DNA of 64,000 bases from positions 8,184,001 through 8,248,000 of the forward strand of contig NZ_CP061913.1 in assembly GCF_019904175.1 (NCBI RefSeq), read 5' to 3'. Under the pieces are notes generated by a model. It was not told the origin of the DNA and ran no database searches. It saw only the letters and a list, made by a program, of their open reading frames with translations. This document shows, in pieces, positions 19,258 to 27,902 of the stretch. The stretch is from Dactylosporangium vinaceum (GTDB taxonomy: Bacteria; Actinomycetota; Actinomycetes; Mycobacteriales; Micromonosporaceae). Each line of letters begins with the position of its first letter. Position 1 is the stretch's first letter. A program made the position numbers and the translations under genes.

Positions 19258-20205
19258 CTAATGCACGTACGCGGCGAGCGCTGAGTTCGCCTCGGCGACC
19301 ACCGCTTCGGCGAGTGCGGGCGGCGCGACCACCGTGACCTCGGCGCCGAGGCGCATCACCAGGCGGCGGGCCCAGTCGAGGTCGGAGGCGCGCAGGGAGA
19401 CGGACCAGTGCTCGCCGGCGCTGCGGTCGACGCTCTCGCACGGGTACTGCTCCACGATCCACCGCGCCCCCCGGCCCACCCGCAGCGTGATGAGCGGCAG
19501 GTCGGGCGTCGGCGTGAAGAGCGTGCCGGTGCGGGTGTCGATCGGACGGGCCTTCGGGGGTACCTGCGCAGGCTCGTCGAGCTCGCAGGAGGCGTCGATG
19601 CGGTCCACGCGGAACAGCCGGACCGCCTGGGCCCGCCGGCACCACGCCTCCAGGTAGGCCCACCGCCCCACCACCAGCACCCGCATCGGATCGACGACCC
19701 GCTCGGTGGTCTCGTCCCGGGTCGCCGTGTAGTAGGTGATCCGCAGCGCCCGCCGCCGGTCCACGGCCCCGCGCAGCTCCTCGAGCCGGTCGGAGGCGCC
19801 GGGCAGCCGCACCGCGACGGGCGCGTCGGCCAGGTCGCCGGCCGCGTGCTCGATCTTCGCCAGGGCCCGGTGGACGCCGTCGCCGGCCGTCACACCCGGG
19901 GTCTCGGCAAGCATCCGCAGCGCCACGATGAGCGCGAGCGCCTCGTCGGGCGTGAGCCGCAGCGGCCGGCCGATCCCGGCGTCGTAGGTGAGCGTCACGC
20001 TGTCGCCGACGAACGCCATGTCGATGAGGTCGCCGGGGCCGTAGCCGGGCAGCCCGCACATCCACAGCAGCTCGAGGTCCTCGCGCAGCTGCCGTCCGGT
20101 GATGCCCTGGTCGGCGGCGGCCTCGGCGATGGTGATCCCGGGCCGGGCCTGCAGATACGGCACCAGGTTGAGCAGCCGCGCGAGGCGGTCCGCAGAGTTC
20201 GTCAT
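19258..20205 (-). CDS. pafC: WYL-domain regulator PafC
   Basis: A 315-residue protein with an N-terminal winged helix (AEAAADQGITGRQLREDLEL), a central WYL domain (RWAYLEAWCRRAQAVRLFRV) and the C-terminal WCX extension. PafB and PafC form a heterodimer that activates many DNA-damage genes in mycobacteria independently of LexA; WYL domains may bind nucleic acid as a signal. It overlaps pafB by ATGA (20202-20205), matching the obligate pair. Despite its name the protein is not part of the proteasome. Confidence 0.94.
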   Translation of the reverse strand: MTNSADRLARLLNLVPYLQARPGITIAEAAADQGITGRQLREDLELLWMCGLPGYGPGDLIDMAFVGDSVTLTYDAGIGRPLRLTPDEALALIVALRMLAETPGVTAGDGVHRALAKIEHAAGDLADAPVAVRLPGASDRLEELRGAVDRRRALRITYYTATRDETTERVVDPMRVLVVGRWAYLEAWCRRAQAVRLFRVDRIDASCELDEPAQVPPKARPIDTRTGTLFTPTPDLPLITLRVGRGARWIVEQYPCESVDRSAGEHWSVSLRASDLDWARRLVMRLGAEVTVVAPPALAEAVVAEANSALAAYVH

Positions 20206-21215
20206 GCCGGCACCCCGATGGGTGGCGGCGGGGCGGCGGCCGGGTCGGTGTCGTAGGCCGAGGCGATGGCGCGCAGCCGCTTCACGACCTCGGCGCGCAC
20301 CTCCGGCGGGTCGAGCACGACCAGGTCGGCGCCGTAGCCCACGAGCCAGCCGGCGAACTGGTCGACGTCGGAGTAGCTCAGCGTCAGCCGGTCACCGTCG
20401 GGCGTCTGGACGCAGTCCTCGGCCCATCGACGTACCCCCGCCGCCTTGCCGGTCTTGACAAGCACGGTGGCCCGGCCCGTGCGCTCGACCGGTCCGCTGA
20501 AGCCCGCGACCTTCGCGATCAGGTCGGTCTTCGGCGGCTCGTAGGCGTCTCGGCGGCCGATCCGGCGCACCGCGCTGACGACCCGGGAGAGCCGGAAGCA
20601 GCGCTCGGCGCCGCGGTCGAGGTCGTGGCCCACGACATACCACCGGCCGCGCCAGCACACGACGCCCCACGGCTGCAGCCGCCGCACCCCGGCCCCGTCG
20701 CGCTCGGGCACCTCGTAGGAGAACGAGACGGCCTGCCTGTCGCGCACCGCCGCGGTCAGCGGCTCGAACGCCGGGTCGACAGTCACGACCGTCTCGACGC
20801 CGAGCGTGGCGTGCGGGTCGACGTCGATCCCGCCGGCCCGCAGCTTGGCCAGGCCCGACGACGCGGCCGCGGCCAGCCCGGTCTGCTGCCACAGCCGCAC
20901 CGCGATCCCGACGGCGGCGGCCTCGTCGGGCGCGAGGGTGATGTCGGGCAGCGCGTATTCGCGCCGCGCGATCCGGTATCCCTGCTCCTGGTCGAAGATG
21001 CTGGCCGTGCCCATTTCGAGGGGGACGCCGAGCTCGCGCAGCTCCGACTTGTCCCGCTCGAACTTGCGCTGGAACGCCTCATGGTCGCGCTCGTCGTTCG
21101 GATCGTGCTCGTAGCCGGGCACGATCGCCGCGATCTGCTCAGCGGTCAGGAAGCGGCGCGTAGCGAGCAGGCAGATCACCAGATTCACCAGGCGCTCGGT
21201 TCGAGTCCGCGACAC
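20202..21215 (-). CDS. pafB: WYL-domain regulator PafB
   Basis: A 337-residue protein with winged helix (LTAEQIAAIVPGYE, then FERDKSELRELGVPLE), the WYL domain marked by GRWYVVGHDLDRGAERCFRL, and a C-terminal WCX region (LTLSYSDVDQFAGWLVGYGA). It is expected to pair with PafC and activate DNA-repair promoters. The GTG start at 21215 follows TAGGTT by 7 nt, so the pafBC transcript may be leaderless and start right here. It is followed by pafC with a 4-bp overlap. Confidence 0.94.
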   Translation of the reverse strand: MSRTRTERLVNLVICLLATRRFLTAEQIAAIVPGYEHDPNDERDHEAFQRKFERDKSELRELGVPLEMGTASIFDQEQGYRIARREYALPDITLAPDEAAAVGIAVRLWQQTGLAAAASSGLAKLRAGGIDVDPHATLGVETVVTVDPAFEPLTAAVRDRQAVSFSYEVPERDGAGVRRLQPWGVVCWRGRWYVVGHDLDRGAERCFRLSRVVSAVRRIGRRDAYEPPKTDLIAKVAGFSGPVERTGRATVLVKTGKAAGVRRWAEDCVQTPDGDRLTLSYSDVDQFAGWLVGYGADLVVLDPPEVRAEVVKRLRAIASAYDTDPAAAPPPPIGVPA

Positions 21216-21222
21216 GGAAGCG

Positions 21223-21228
21223 AACCTA
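21223..21228 (-). promoter_or_regulatory. Candidate -10 box (TAGGTT) for pafBC
   Basis: TAGGTT on the minus strand, 7 nt before GTG 21215, with no Shine-Dalgarno sequence in between. Confidence 0.45.
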
Positions 21229-21308
21229 CCAGCCCGAACGCCTGTTCTGCGCCACCCGTGCGGTGAGCGTTCACACCGTCACCACAAGACCGCGCTGCGT
21301 CGCTGCGT

Positions 21309-21314
21309 TACGGT
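21309..21314 (+). promoter_or_regulatory. Candidate -10 box (TACGGT) for the DUF3866 gene
   Basis: TACGGT is 7 nt before GTG 21322 and favours it over the in-frame GTG at 21313, which would overlap the box. Confidence 0.45.
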
Positions 21315-21321
21315 GTGTGCC

Positions 21322-22401
21322 GTGATCAGGTGGCGCTGGGGGACGGTCGTGCAGGCCCGCCGCGAGTGGCGCGGGAGCCTGGAGCTCGACGTCACGGTGG
21401 ACAAGCGACGAGCGGAAGATCCGGATTCGGTACGCGCACTGGCCTACCCGTCGCTCGTCGGACGACCCCGGGCGGGTGACCGCGTCCTGCTGAACCTCAA
21501 CGCGCTCGCCCTCGGCCTGGGCACCGGCGGCTACGCGCTCGTCGTGGCCGTGCCCGACAACCTCCCGGACGATGTCGACGTCCCCGGCCACGTGGTCAAG
21601 GCGCGGTACACCCCCCTGCAGGCGGTCGTGCTGGCCGCCGACGAGGAGGCCTCTCCCCTGCGCTCCGCCCTGGCCGGCGCGGCCTCGCTCGACGGCCTGC
21701 CGGTGGTGGTGGCCGACCTGCACTCCGCCCTTCCCGCCGTGCTGGCGGGCGCGCTGGCCACCCGCCCCGACCTGCGCGTCGCCTACGTCATGACCGACGG
21801 CGGCGCCCTGCCCGCCTGGTTCTCCCGCACCCTCGACGCGCTGAGCCCGCTGCTGGCCGGCACGGTGACGACCGGCCAGTCGTTCGGCGGCGACCTGGAG
21901 TCCACGAACGTCCACAGCGGCCTCCTCGCGGCCCGCCACGGCCTGCACGCCGACCTGGCGATCGTGACGCAGGGCCCGGGCAACCTCGGCACCGGTACCC
22001 ACTGGGGGTTCTCGGGGGTGGCGGCGGGCGAGGCGGTGAACGCGGCGGCCGCCCTGGACGGCCGCCCGGTAGCCGCGCCCCGCATCTCCGACGCCGACCC
22101 CCGCCCCCGCCACCACGGCGTCTCCCACCACAGCGTGACCGCGTTCGGCCGGGTGGCCCTGGCCCCGGCGGACCTGGTGATGCCGTCCGACCTGGCACCC
22201 GACCTGGCCGCGGCCGTCCGCGCCTCACTGTCCGCCCTGTGCCCGCCCCACACCCTCGTCGAGGTGCCGTCGCTGGACCTCGCGCCCGCGCTGGCCGGGC
22301 TGCCGGTGAAGCTCTCGACGATGGGCCGCGGCCTGGCCGAGGACACGGCGTACTTCCTGTCGGCAGCGGCCGCCGGCCGACACGCCGCCGCCCTCGCCTG
22401 A
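21322..22401 (+). CDS. DUF3866-family protein
   Basis: A 359-residue cytoplasmic protein of the DUF3866 type, recognised by LNLNALALGLGTGGYALVVA, the VMTDGGALPAWFSRTLDAL stretch, the glycine-rich TQGPGNLGTGTHWGFSGVAA, and MPSDLAPDLAAAV. The family is widespread in actinobacteria, usually near pafA/pafBC, but has no assigned activity; the DGGALPA and GPGNLGTG loops look like ligand- or nucleotide-handling loops. It is divergent from pafB with about 100 bp between, so a shared regulatory region is possible. Confidence 0.85.
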   Translation: MIRWRWGTVVQARREWRGSLELDVTVDKRRAEDPDSVRALAYPSLVGRPRAGDRVLLNLNALALGLGTGGYALVVAVPDNLPDDVDVPGHVVKARYTPLQAVVLAADEEASPLRSALAGAASLDGLPVVVADLHSALPAVLAGALATRPDLRVAYVMTDGGALPAWFSRTLDALSPLLAGTVTTGQSFGGDLESTNVHSGLLAARHGLHADLAIVTQGPGNLGTGTHWGFSGVAAGEAVNAAAALDGRPVAAPRISDADPRPRHHGVSHHSVTAFGRVALAPADLVMPSDLAPDLAAAVRASLSALCPPHTLVEVPSLDLAPALAGLPVKLSTMGRGLAEDTAYFLSAAAAGRHAAALA

Positions 22402-22471
22402 CGCCACGCCGGCGGCCACGTGCCGAACCGACACCTTCCGGCGCCACCGGAGCCCGTTCGGGACTGAGTGC

Positions 22472-23047
22472 TTACGCCTTGGAAAGCGCGGTGTTCGCCA
22501 CCGAGCGGAGCTGGGACAGGTGGTCGGCGTTCGGTGCGGCCGCCACGACCAGGTACACCGCCACGATCGCCTTGCCGCGGCGGGTCAGCAGCGTCTTGGA
22601 CCTGTCCGACAGCGCCGCCTCCCCCACGCCGCCGACGGCCTCGAGGGACGCGATGGTCGTCCACAGCTTCGCCGCCTGCGAAGGGTCGGCAAACGTCAGC
22701 GCCACCACTGTCACCTGGTCGCCGGCCGGGCTGCCGAAGGGGCACATCCGCGCTCGGGCGTTGAGGCCGAGGGTCTGGACCGCCTGGCCGTACTGTGCGA
22801 CGGCCGCCGCCCCGTCGCCGGCGCTCGGCTGCACGGGTAGCCCCGTGGTCTGCTGGACCTGACCGGCCGCGATGAGACCCTGGCAGCCGTCGGAGTTGAC
22901 GACCGGGCCCAGGGACGGCGACGGCAGCGGGGCCAGGGAGACGTCGGCGGTCGTGGTGGGGGCGACCGGCAGCGGGGTGTGGTTGGCGCCTTCCGTGCAG
23001 GCGGCCAGGCCGAGAGTCAGGAGCAGCGGCGCCAGGCGACGGATCAC
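22472..23047 (-). CDS. Putative lipoprotein
   Basis: A 191-residue protein starting VIRRLAPLLLTLGLAACTEG: a positively charged n-region, hydrophobic core and LAAC lipobox, so Cys17 is the likely lipidated residue. The rest is a Ser/Thr/Pro linker followed by a soluble domain of about 150 residues with two cysteines (SDGCQGLI and RMCPFGSP) that could form a disulfide. The GTG start overlaps the upstream stop as GTGA, so it is translated with the small membrane protein before it. Resembles the DUF3558 class of actinobacterial lipoproteins in layout, but that is only a guess. Confidence 0.8.
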   Translation of the reverse strand: MIRRLAPLLLTLGLAACTEGANHTPLPVAPTTTADVSLAPLPSPSLGPVVNSDGCQGLIAAGQVQQTTGLPVQPSAGDGAAAVAQYGQAVQTLGLNARARMCPFGSPAGDQVTVVALTFADPSQAAKLWTTIASLEAVGGVGEAALSDRSKTLLTRRGKAIVAVYLVVAAAPNADHLSQLRSVANTALSKA

Positions 23048-23265
23048 GAGTAGACCACGATCAGGATGAAGAACGCGATGATCGCGACCAGGATCAGCGC
23101 GAGCACCCACGTCGGGTACTTCGGCCCCACCGTGCGGTTGCGCTCGACCTCGTCGCGGATGCGCTGGAGGCGGCGCCCGAACCGGTTGCTGGCGGGGCGG
23201 TCCGGGTTGAAGTCGGCTCCGAGCTTCTTCGGCGTCGGGGGCGGCTGGTCGGGCAACTGGTCCAT
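23044..23265 (-). CDS. Small C-tail-anchored membrane protein
   Basis: A 73-residue protein with a Pro-rich then Arg/Glu-rich cytoplasmic N-terminal half (RRLQRIRDEVERNRTVGPKY) and one C-terminal membrane helix (WVLALILVAIIAFFILIVV). It lies 34 bp downstream of pafA and overlaps the lipoprotein start by GTGA, forming a pafA-membrane protein-lipoprotein unit. No family name is known to me. Confidence 0.78.
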   Translation of the reverse strand: MDQLPDQPPPTPKKLGADFNPDRPASNRFGRRLQRIRDEVERNRTVGPKYPTWVLALILVAIIAFFILIVVYS

Positions 23266-23299
23266 AGCCCGGCCAGCCTAACCCCCGAAGCGGGAACCG

Positions 23300-24658
23300 T
23301 CACATGCTCGCGATGAGCCGGTCCACCCGCTCGTCGTAGGCGCGGAACGGGTCCTTGCACAGGACCGTGCGCTGCGCCTGGTCGTTGAGCTTCAGGTGCA
23401 CCCAGTCGACGGTGAAGTCGCGGCGGCGCTCCTGGGCGTGGCGGATGAACTCGCCGCGCAGGCGGGCGCGGGTGGTCTGCGGCGGGGTCTCCTTGGCCTC
23501 GAAGATGTCGAGGTCGGTGGCGACCCGGTCGACGGAGCCGCGCTTCTCCAGCAGACCGTAGAGGCCGCGGCCGCGGCGCAGGTCGTGGTAGGCGAGGTCC
23601 ATCTGGGCGACGCGGGGGTGGGACAGGGGCAGGTCGTGCTTGGCCTGGTAGCGCTCGATCAGGCCCAGCTTCGTCACCCAGTCGATCTCCCGCTCGACCT
23701 CCTTGTGGTTGCCGCTCTCGACCGCGCCGAGCACCCGGCCCCACAGCTCCATGACGCGCTTGGTCGCCGCATCGGCGCCGCGGCGGTCCAGGAACTCGGT
23801 GGCCTTGTCGAAGTACTCCTGCTGGATCTCCAGCGCCGAGATCTCCTTGCCGCTGGCGAGGCGGACGCGGCGGCGGCCGGTGATGTCGTGCGACACCTCG
23901 CGGATGGCCCGGATCGGGTTCTCCAGCGAGAGGTCCCGCATCGCGACGCCGGCCTCGATCATCCGCAGCACGATGTCGGCGGTGCCGACCTTGAGCAGCG
24001 TGGTGACCTCGTTCATGTTCGAGTCGCCGACGATGACGTGCAGGCGGCGGTAGCGCTCGGCGTCCGCGTGCGGCTCGTCGCGGGTGTTGATGATCGGGCG
24101 GGAGCGGGTGGTCGCCGACGAGACGCCCTCCCAGATGTGCTCGGCTCGCTGGGACAGGCAGTACACGGCGCCGCGCGGGGTCTGCAGCACCTTGCCCGCG
24201 CCGCAGATGAGCTGACGGGTCACCAGGAACGGGATCAGGATGTCGGCCAGGCGGCCGAACTCGCCGTGCCGGCTGACAAGGTAGTTCTCGTGGCAGCCGT
24301 AGGAGTTGCCGGCGGAGTCCGTGTTGTTCTTGAACAGGTAGATCTCGCCCGCGATCCCCTCGTCGTGCAGCCGGCGCTCGGCGTCGACAAGCAGACCCTC
24401 GAGAATGCGCTCACCGGCCCGGTCGTGAACGACCAGATCGGGTACCGAGTCGCATTCGGGGGTGGCGTACTCCGGGTGGGAGCCGACATCCAGGTAGAGG
24501 CGCGCGCCGTTGCGCAGGAAGACGTTGCTGGAACGGCCCCACGACACGACGCGCCGGAACAGATAACGGGCGACCTCGTCCGGCGACAGGCGGCGCTGTC
24601 CCCGGTAGGTGCACGTGACCCCGTATTCGGTCTCAAGGCCGAAAATTCGCCGGTCCAT
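23300..24658 (-). CDS. pafA: Pup-protein ligase PafA
   Basis: A 452-residue protein of the carboxylate-amine ligase fold. The N-terminal ATP/Mg site GLETEYGV, the RLYLDVGSHPEYATPEC loop, FKNNTDSAGNSYGCHENYL and INTRDEPHAD are those of PafA/Dop. It lacks the long flexible Dop loop after the first strand, which identifies it as the ligase. It phosphorylates the C-terminal Glu of Pup and joins it to substrate lysines. The ATG at 24658 is preceded at 6 nt by TAATGT, indicating a leaderless message. It is the first gene of a minus-strand unit. Confidence 0.96.
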   Translation of the reverse strand: MDRRIFGLETEYGVTCTYRGQRRLSPDEVARYLFRRVVSWGRSSNVFLRNGARLYLDVGSHPEYATPECDSVPDLVVHDRAGERILEGLLVDAERRLHDEGIAGEIYLFKNNTDSAGNSYGCHENYLVSRHGEFGRLADILIPFLVTRQLICGAGKVLQTPRGAVYCLSQRAEHIWEGVSSATTRSRPIINTRDEPHADAERYRRLHVIVGDSNMNEVTTLLKVGTADIVLRMIEAGVAMRDLSLENPIRAIREVSHDITGRRRVRLASGKEISALEIQQEYFDKATEFLDRRGADAATKRVMELWGRVLGAVESGNHKEVEREIDWVTKLGLIERYQAKHDLPLSHPRVAQMDLAYHDLRRGRGLYGLLEKRGSVDRVATDLDIFEAKETPPQTTRARLRGEFIRHAQERRRDFTVDWVHLKLNDQAQRTVLCKDPFRAYDERVDRLIASM

Positions 24659-24664
24659 GTACAG

Positions 24665-24670
24665 ACATTA
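24665..24670 (-). promoter_or_regulatory. Candidate -10 box (TAATGT) for pafA
   Basis: TAATGT on the minus strand is 6 nt from the pafA ATG; TTCGAA about 16 bp further upstream could serve as a weak -35. The whole promoter fits in the 35-bp gap and the end of rmlC. Confidence 0.5.
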
Positions 24671-24693
24671 GCCGCCTGAACGCCGATTCGAAC

Positions 24694-25293
24694 CTATTGG
24701 AAGCGGAGACTTTCGGTATACCTCTGGCAGGTGGCGTAATCCGGCAGCCGCCCTTCCGCGCGCAGCTGCGCGAGCGACGGCGCCGCAGTGTCCCGGGCGG
24801 AGAGGATGGGCTCGTCGACGGGCCACCGGATGTCGAGATCCGGGTCCAGCGGGTGCAGGGTGTGCTCCCCCGTCGGATTGAACGTCTCCGACACCATGTA
24901 GGCGAGGGTGGCGTCGTCGGTCAGGGCGCACACGGCGTGGCCGAGGCCCTCCCCGAGGTACACCGCGCGCCGCTCCTCGTCGTCCAGCTGCACGCCCTCC
25001 CAGAGGCCGAATGTCGGGGATCCGACCCGCAGATCCACGACGATGTCCAGGACCGCCCCGCGGATGCAGCTGATGTACTTGGCCTGCCCCGGCGGGACGT
25101 CGGCGAAGTGCACGCCGCGCACCACCCCGCGGGAGGACACCGACAGGTTCGCCTGGGCCACCCGCAGCGGGTGCCCGATCTCCGCGGCCAGGTGGTCGGC
25201 GCGGAAGATCTCGGTGAACAGGCCCCTGGGGTCCCCGTGCACGACGGGGGTGATCTCCCAGGCGCCGCCGATCGAGAGCTGTCGGATCTTCAC
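24694..25293 (-). CDS. rmlC: dTDP-4-dehydrorhamnose 3,5-epimerase
   Basis: A 199-residue cupin-fold epimerase with DPRGLFTEIFRADHL (substrate-binding Arg/Asp), the catalytic-base histidine in RGVVRGVHFA and the tyrosine-containing TLAYMVSETFNPTGEHTL. It epimerises C3 and C5 of dTDP-4-keto-6-deoxyglucose, the third step of dTDP-L-rhamnose synthesis. rmlA is 49 bp upstream on the same strand; rmlB and rmlD are on the other strand beyond the tnpB remnant. A GGAG sequence lies about 9 nt before the start codon. Confidence 0.95.
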   Translation of the reverse strand: MKIRQLSIGGAWEITPVVHGDPRGLFTEIFRADHLAAEIGHPLRVAQANLSVSSRGVVRGVHFADVPPGQAKYISCIRGAVLDIVVDLRVGSPTFGLWEGVQLDDEERRAVYLGEGLGHAVCALTDDATLAYMVSETFNPTGEHTLHPLDPDLDIRWPVDEPILSARDTAAPSLAQLRAEGRLPDYATCQRYTESLRFQ

Positions 25294-25342
25294 GAACTCA
25301 TCTCCGTAGCGTGTCGGTCGTCGTGCAAAGCACCCCGAGTGG

Positions 25343-26212
25343 CTAATTCTGCCAATCGAGCAGGTTCAACAGATACTCGCCGTACCCGCTCTTGCGCAGC
25401 GGCTCGGCGAGCTCCCGGAGCCGCACGTCGTCGATGAGCCCGGCCCGCCAGCAGACCTCTTCCACGCAGCCGACCTTGAAGCCCTGCCGCTCCTCGATGA
25501 CCCGCACGAACTCGGCCGCCTGGACCATCGTGTTGAAGGTACCGGTGTCGAGCCAGGCGGTGCCGCGGTCCAGGACGGCCACGTGCAGCTCGCCCATCTC
25601 GAGGTAGGCCGCGTTGACCGCCGTGATCTCCAGTTCGCCCCGGTCGCTGGGCTTGAGGTCGCGGGCGATCTGGATGACGCGATTGTCGTAGAAGTACAGA
25701 CCGGGCACTGCGTATCGGGATTTGGGCTTGGCCGGCTTCTCCTCGATCGACAGCACGCGGCCGTCGGCGGCGAACTCGACGACGCCGTAGTCCTGCGGGT
25801 TGCTCACCGGATAGGCGAACACGCGCCCGCCGACGAGGTTGCCGTTGTCCGACAGCCGCTGCCCGAGCGCGCCGCCGTGGAAGATGTTGTCACCGAGCAC
25901 GAGCGCCACGGTGTCGTCGCCGATGAAGTCGGCGCCGATGATGAACGCCTGGGCCAGGCCCTCGGGCCGGGGCTGCGCCGCGTACTGCAGCTTCAGCCCC
26001 CACTGCGAGCCGTCCCCGAGCAGCCGCTCGAAGGCCTCTTGGTCCTCGGGTGTGGTGATGACGAGGATCTCGTTGATGCCCGCCATGACGAGGGTCGTGA
26101 GCGGGTAGTAGATCATCGGCTTGTCGAAAACGGGCATGAGCTGCTTCGACACAGCCTTGGTCAGGGGCCACAGACGTGAGCCGGTCCCGCCGGCGAGGAT
26201 GATGCCGCGCAC
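25343..26212 (-). CDS. rmlA: Glucose-1-phosphate thymidylyltransferase
   Basis: A 289-residue nucleotidyltransferase with the N-terminal signature ILAGGTGSRLWPLT, PVFDKPMIYYPL, the Mg-binding VLGDNIFHGG, and the GLYFYDN and ELEITAVNAAYL stretches of RmlA. It makes dTDP-glucose, the first committed step for dTDP-sugars, and is feedback-inhibited by dTDP-L-rhamnose in known homologues. The GTG start (26212) gives MRGIILAGG. It forms a two-gene unit with rmlC. Confidence 0.96.
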   Translation of the reverse strand: MRGIILAGGTGSRLWPLTKAVSKQLMPVFDKPMIYYPLTTLVMAGINEILVITTPEDQEAFERLLGDGSQWGLKLQYAAQPRPEGLAQAFIIGADFIGDDTVALVLGDNIFHGGALGQRLSDNGNLVGGRVFAYPVSNPQDYGVVEFAADGRVLSIEEKPAKPKSRYAVPGLYFYDNRVIQIARDLKPSDRGELEITAVNAAYLEMGELHVAVLDRGTAWLDTGTFNTMVQAAEFVRVIEERQGFKVGCVEEVCWRAGLIDDVRLRELAEPLRKSGYGEYLLNLLDWQN

Positions 26213-26329
26213 CCGGCCACCGTACGGGACTCCCGCAGCCGGGGTCTAACGGCCCGCTGGCGCAGTTACCATGACCAGTTGGGCAACATTTCTCGAACTC
26301 GTGCGAATTTGGCCGCATGTCGCGGCGGC

Positions 26330-26879
26330 GCGCATCTGCTGAACCTCGGGCGCTGCGCCGCTACTCCGACGCCTGGTTCGCCACGGCCAAGCGCCGACGG
26401 CGGGCGACCTGTCCGCCCGCTTCCCGCGGCGCCGGCGCGGGCTCATGCCGGTGCGCTGGTATCACGGAACATTCACTCTCAAGGAGCTCGAGCTCAGGCT
26501 GACGACGGCATCCGGGCGCCCACCGCTGTGGCTACGCCTGGACGAAGGCCGCCACCGCCGCCGAATCCGCCAGGTCCAGCACGAAGCCGCGAAGACCGTT
26601 GTCACGTGGGCGGTGCAACAGCGGATCGGCACGCTGATCGTCGGCGACCCGCGCACCGTCCTCGACCTGGCCGCGGGGCCACGGCACAATCTCCGGCTCC
26701 GGCAATGGCAGATCGGCCGGGCCATCGCCGTGCTCCGCGACAAAGCCGAACTCGCCGGGATCGCCGTCTCGTCAGTTGGCCGGTCACGGCCCGCCCCGCT
26801 CCGTCATGGGCATGCGGGGAGTCGCTCGTGCGCACCATGCGGCGAGGAACCACAAACACCACCCCGGCCGGGGCGATGA
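26330..26879 (+). pseudogene. Remnant of an IS200/IS605-type tnpB (RNA-guided nuclease TnpB)
   Basis: Pieces of TnpB are readable in two frames. About 26350-26400 in the first frame gives YSDAWFATAKRRRR. From about 26400 the second frame gives GDLSARFPRRRRGLMPVRWY, HGTFTLKELELRLT, RPPLWLRL, then EGRHRRRIRQVQHEAAKTVV, GTLIVGDPRTVLDLA, HNLRLRQWQIGRAIAVLRDK and AELAGIAV, ending with SCAPCGEEPQTPPRPGR and a stop. These match the order of TnpB but RuvC-I and the second CxxC pair of the zinc finger are missing. It is thus frameshifted, internally deleted and truncated, and inactive. It sits between the divergent rml arms; no end repeats were found. Confidence 0.8.
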
Positions 26880-26894
26880 TCGTGGTAGTGCCAC

Positions 26895-26900
26895 TAGACT
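26895..26900 (+). promoter_or_regulatory. Candidate -10 box (TAGACT) for rmlB
   Basis: TAGACT is 9 nt before the rmlB GTG start, allowing a leaderless or almost leaderless message. It directly follows the tnpB remnant, so the promoter is either native or was left by the element. Confidence 0.4.
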
Positions 26901-26909
26901 CCTGGCCCT

Positions 26910-27902
26910 GTGAGAATCCTCGTCACCGGCGGTGCCGGTTTCATCGGCTCGCACTACGTGCGCACGCTGCTCAGCGGGGGGTACCCCGCCTACGCCGGCG
27001 CGGCCGTGACCGTTCTGGACAAACTCACCTATTCGGGTAACCGGGCCAATCTGGCGCCGGTCGCGGGCGATGCCGGGCTCACGTTCGTCGAGGGTGACAT
27101 CTGCGACGCCGCGCTCGTCGGCGAGCTCATGCCCGGCCATGACGCCGTCGTGCACTTCGCGGCCGAGTCGCACGTCGACCGCTCGATCCTCGGCGCCGGG
27201 CCGTTCGTGACCACCAACGTGCTCGGCACCCAGGTGCTGCTCGACGCGGCCCGGGCGGCCGGGGTCGGGCGGTTCCTGCACGTGTCGACGGACGAGGTGT
27301 ACGGCTCCATCGAGGACGGCTCCTGGACCGAGGAGTGGCCGCTGCAGCCCAACTCGCCGTACTCGGCGTCGAAGGCCGGCTCGGACCTGCTCGCACTCGC
27401 GTACCACCGCACCCACGGGATGGAGGTGGTGGTCACCCGGTGCTCGAACAACTACGGCCACTACCAGTTCCCCGAGAAGGTGATCCCGCTGTTCGTCACG
27501 AACCTCATCGACGGCGGGACGGTGCCGCTGTACGGCGACGGCGGCAACATCCGCGACTGGCTGCACGTGTCCGACCACTGCGCCGGCATCCAGCTCGCCC
27601 TCGAAAAGGGCCGGGCGGGCGAGGTGTACAACATCGGCGGTGGCCGGGAGCTGACGAACCGCGAGCTTACCGAGGCCCTGCTCGCCGCGACCGGACGCGA
27701 GTGGGAGTCCGCGGTGCGCTACGTCGAGGACCGCAAAGGACATGATCGGCGGTACTCCCTGTCGATCGACAAGATCCGCAACGAGCTCGGATACACCCCC
27801 CAGGTCACGTTCGAGCAGGGCATCGCGGAGACGGTCGCCTGGTATCAGGACAACCGCGCCTGGTGGGAGCCGCTCAAGGCGCGGGCGGCGCTGGGCTCAT
27901 GA
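26910..27902 (+). CDS. rmlB: dTDP-glucose 4,6-dehydratase
   Basis: A 330-residue extended short-chain dehydrogenase with the NAD motif TGGAGFIGSHYV, STDEVYGSIEDGSWTEEW, catalytic YxxxK in YSASKAGSD, and RCSNNYGHYQFPEKVIPLF (in parts: RCSNNYG, QFPEKVIPL). It turns dTDP-glucose into dTDP-4-keto-6-deoxyglucose. The stop overlaps rmlD by ATGA. Normal length for the family. Confidence 0.96.
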   Translation: MRILVTGGAGFIGSHYVRTLLSGGYPAYAGAAVTVLDKLTYSGNRANLAPVAGDAGLTFVEGDICDAALVGELMPGHDAVVHFAAESHVDRSILGAGPFVTTNVLGTQVLLDAARAAGVGRFLHVSTDEVYGSIEDGSWTEEWPLQPNSPYSASKAGSDLLALAYHRTHGMEVVVTRCSNNYGHYQFPEKVIPLFVTNLIDGGTVPLYGDGGNIRDWLHVSDHCAGIQLALEKGRAGEVYNIGGGRELTNRELTEALLAATGREWESAVRYVEDRKGHDRRYSLSIDKIRNELGYTPQVTFEQGIAETVAWYQDNRAWWEPLKARAALGS

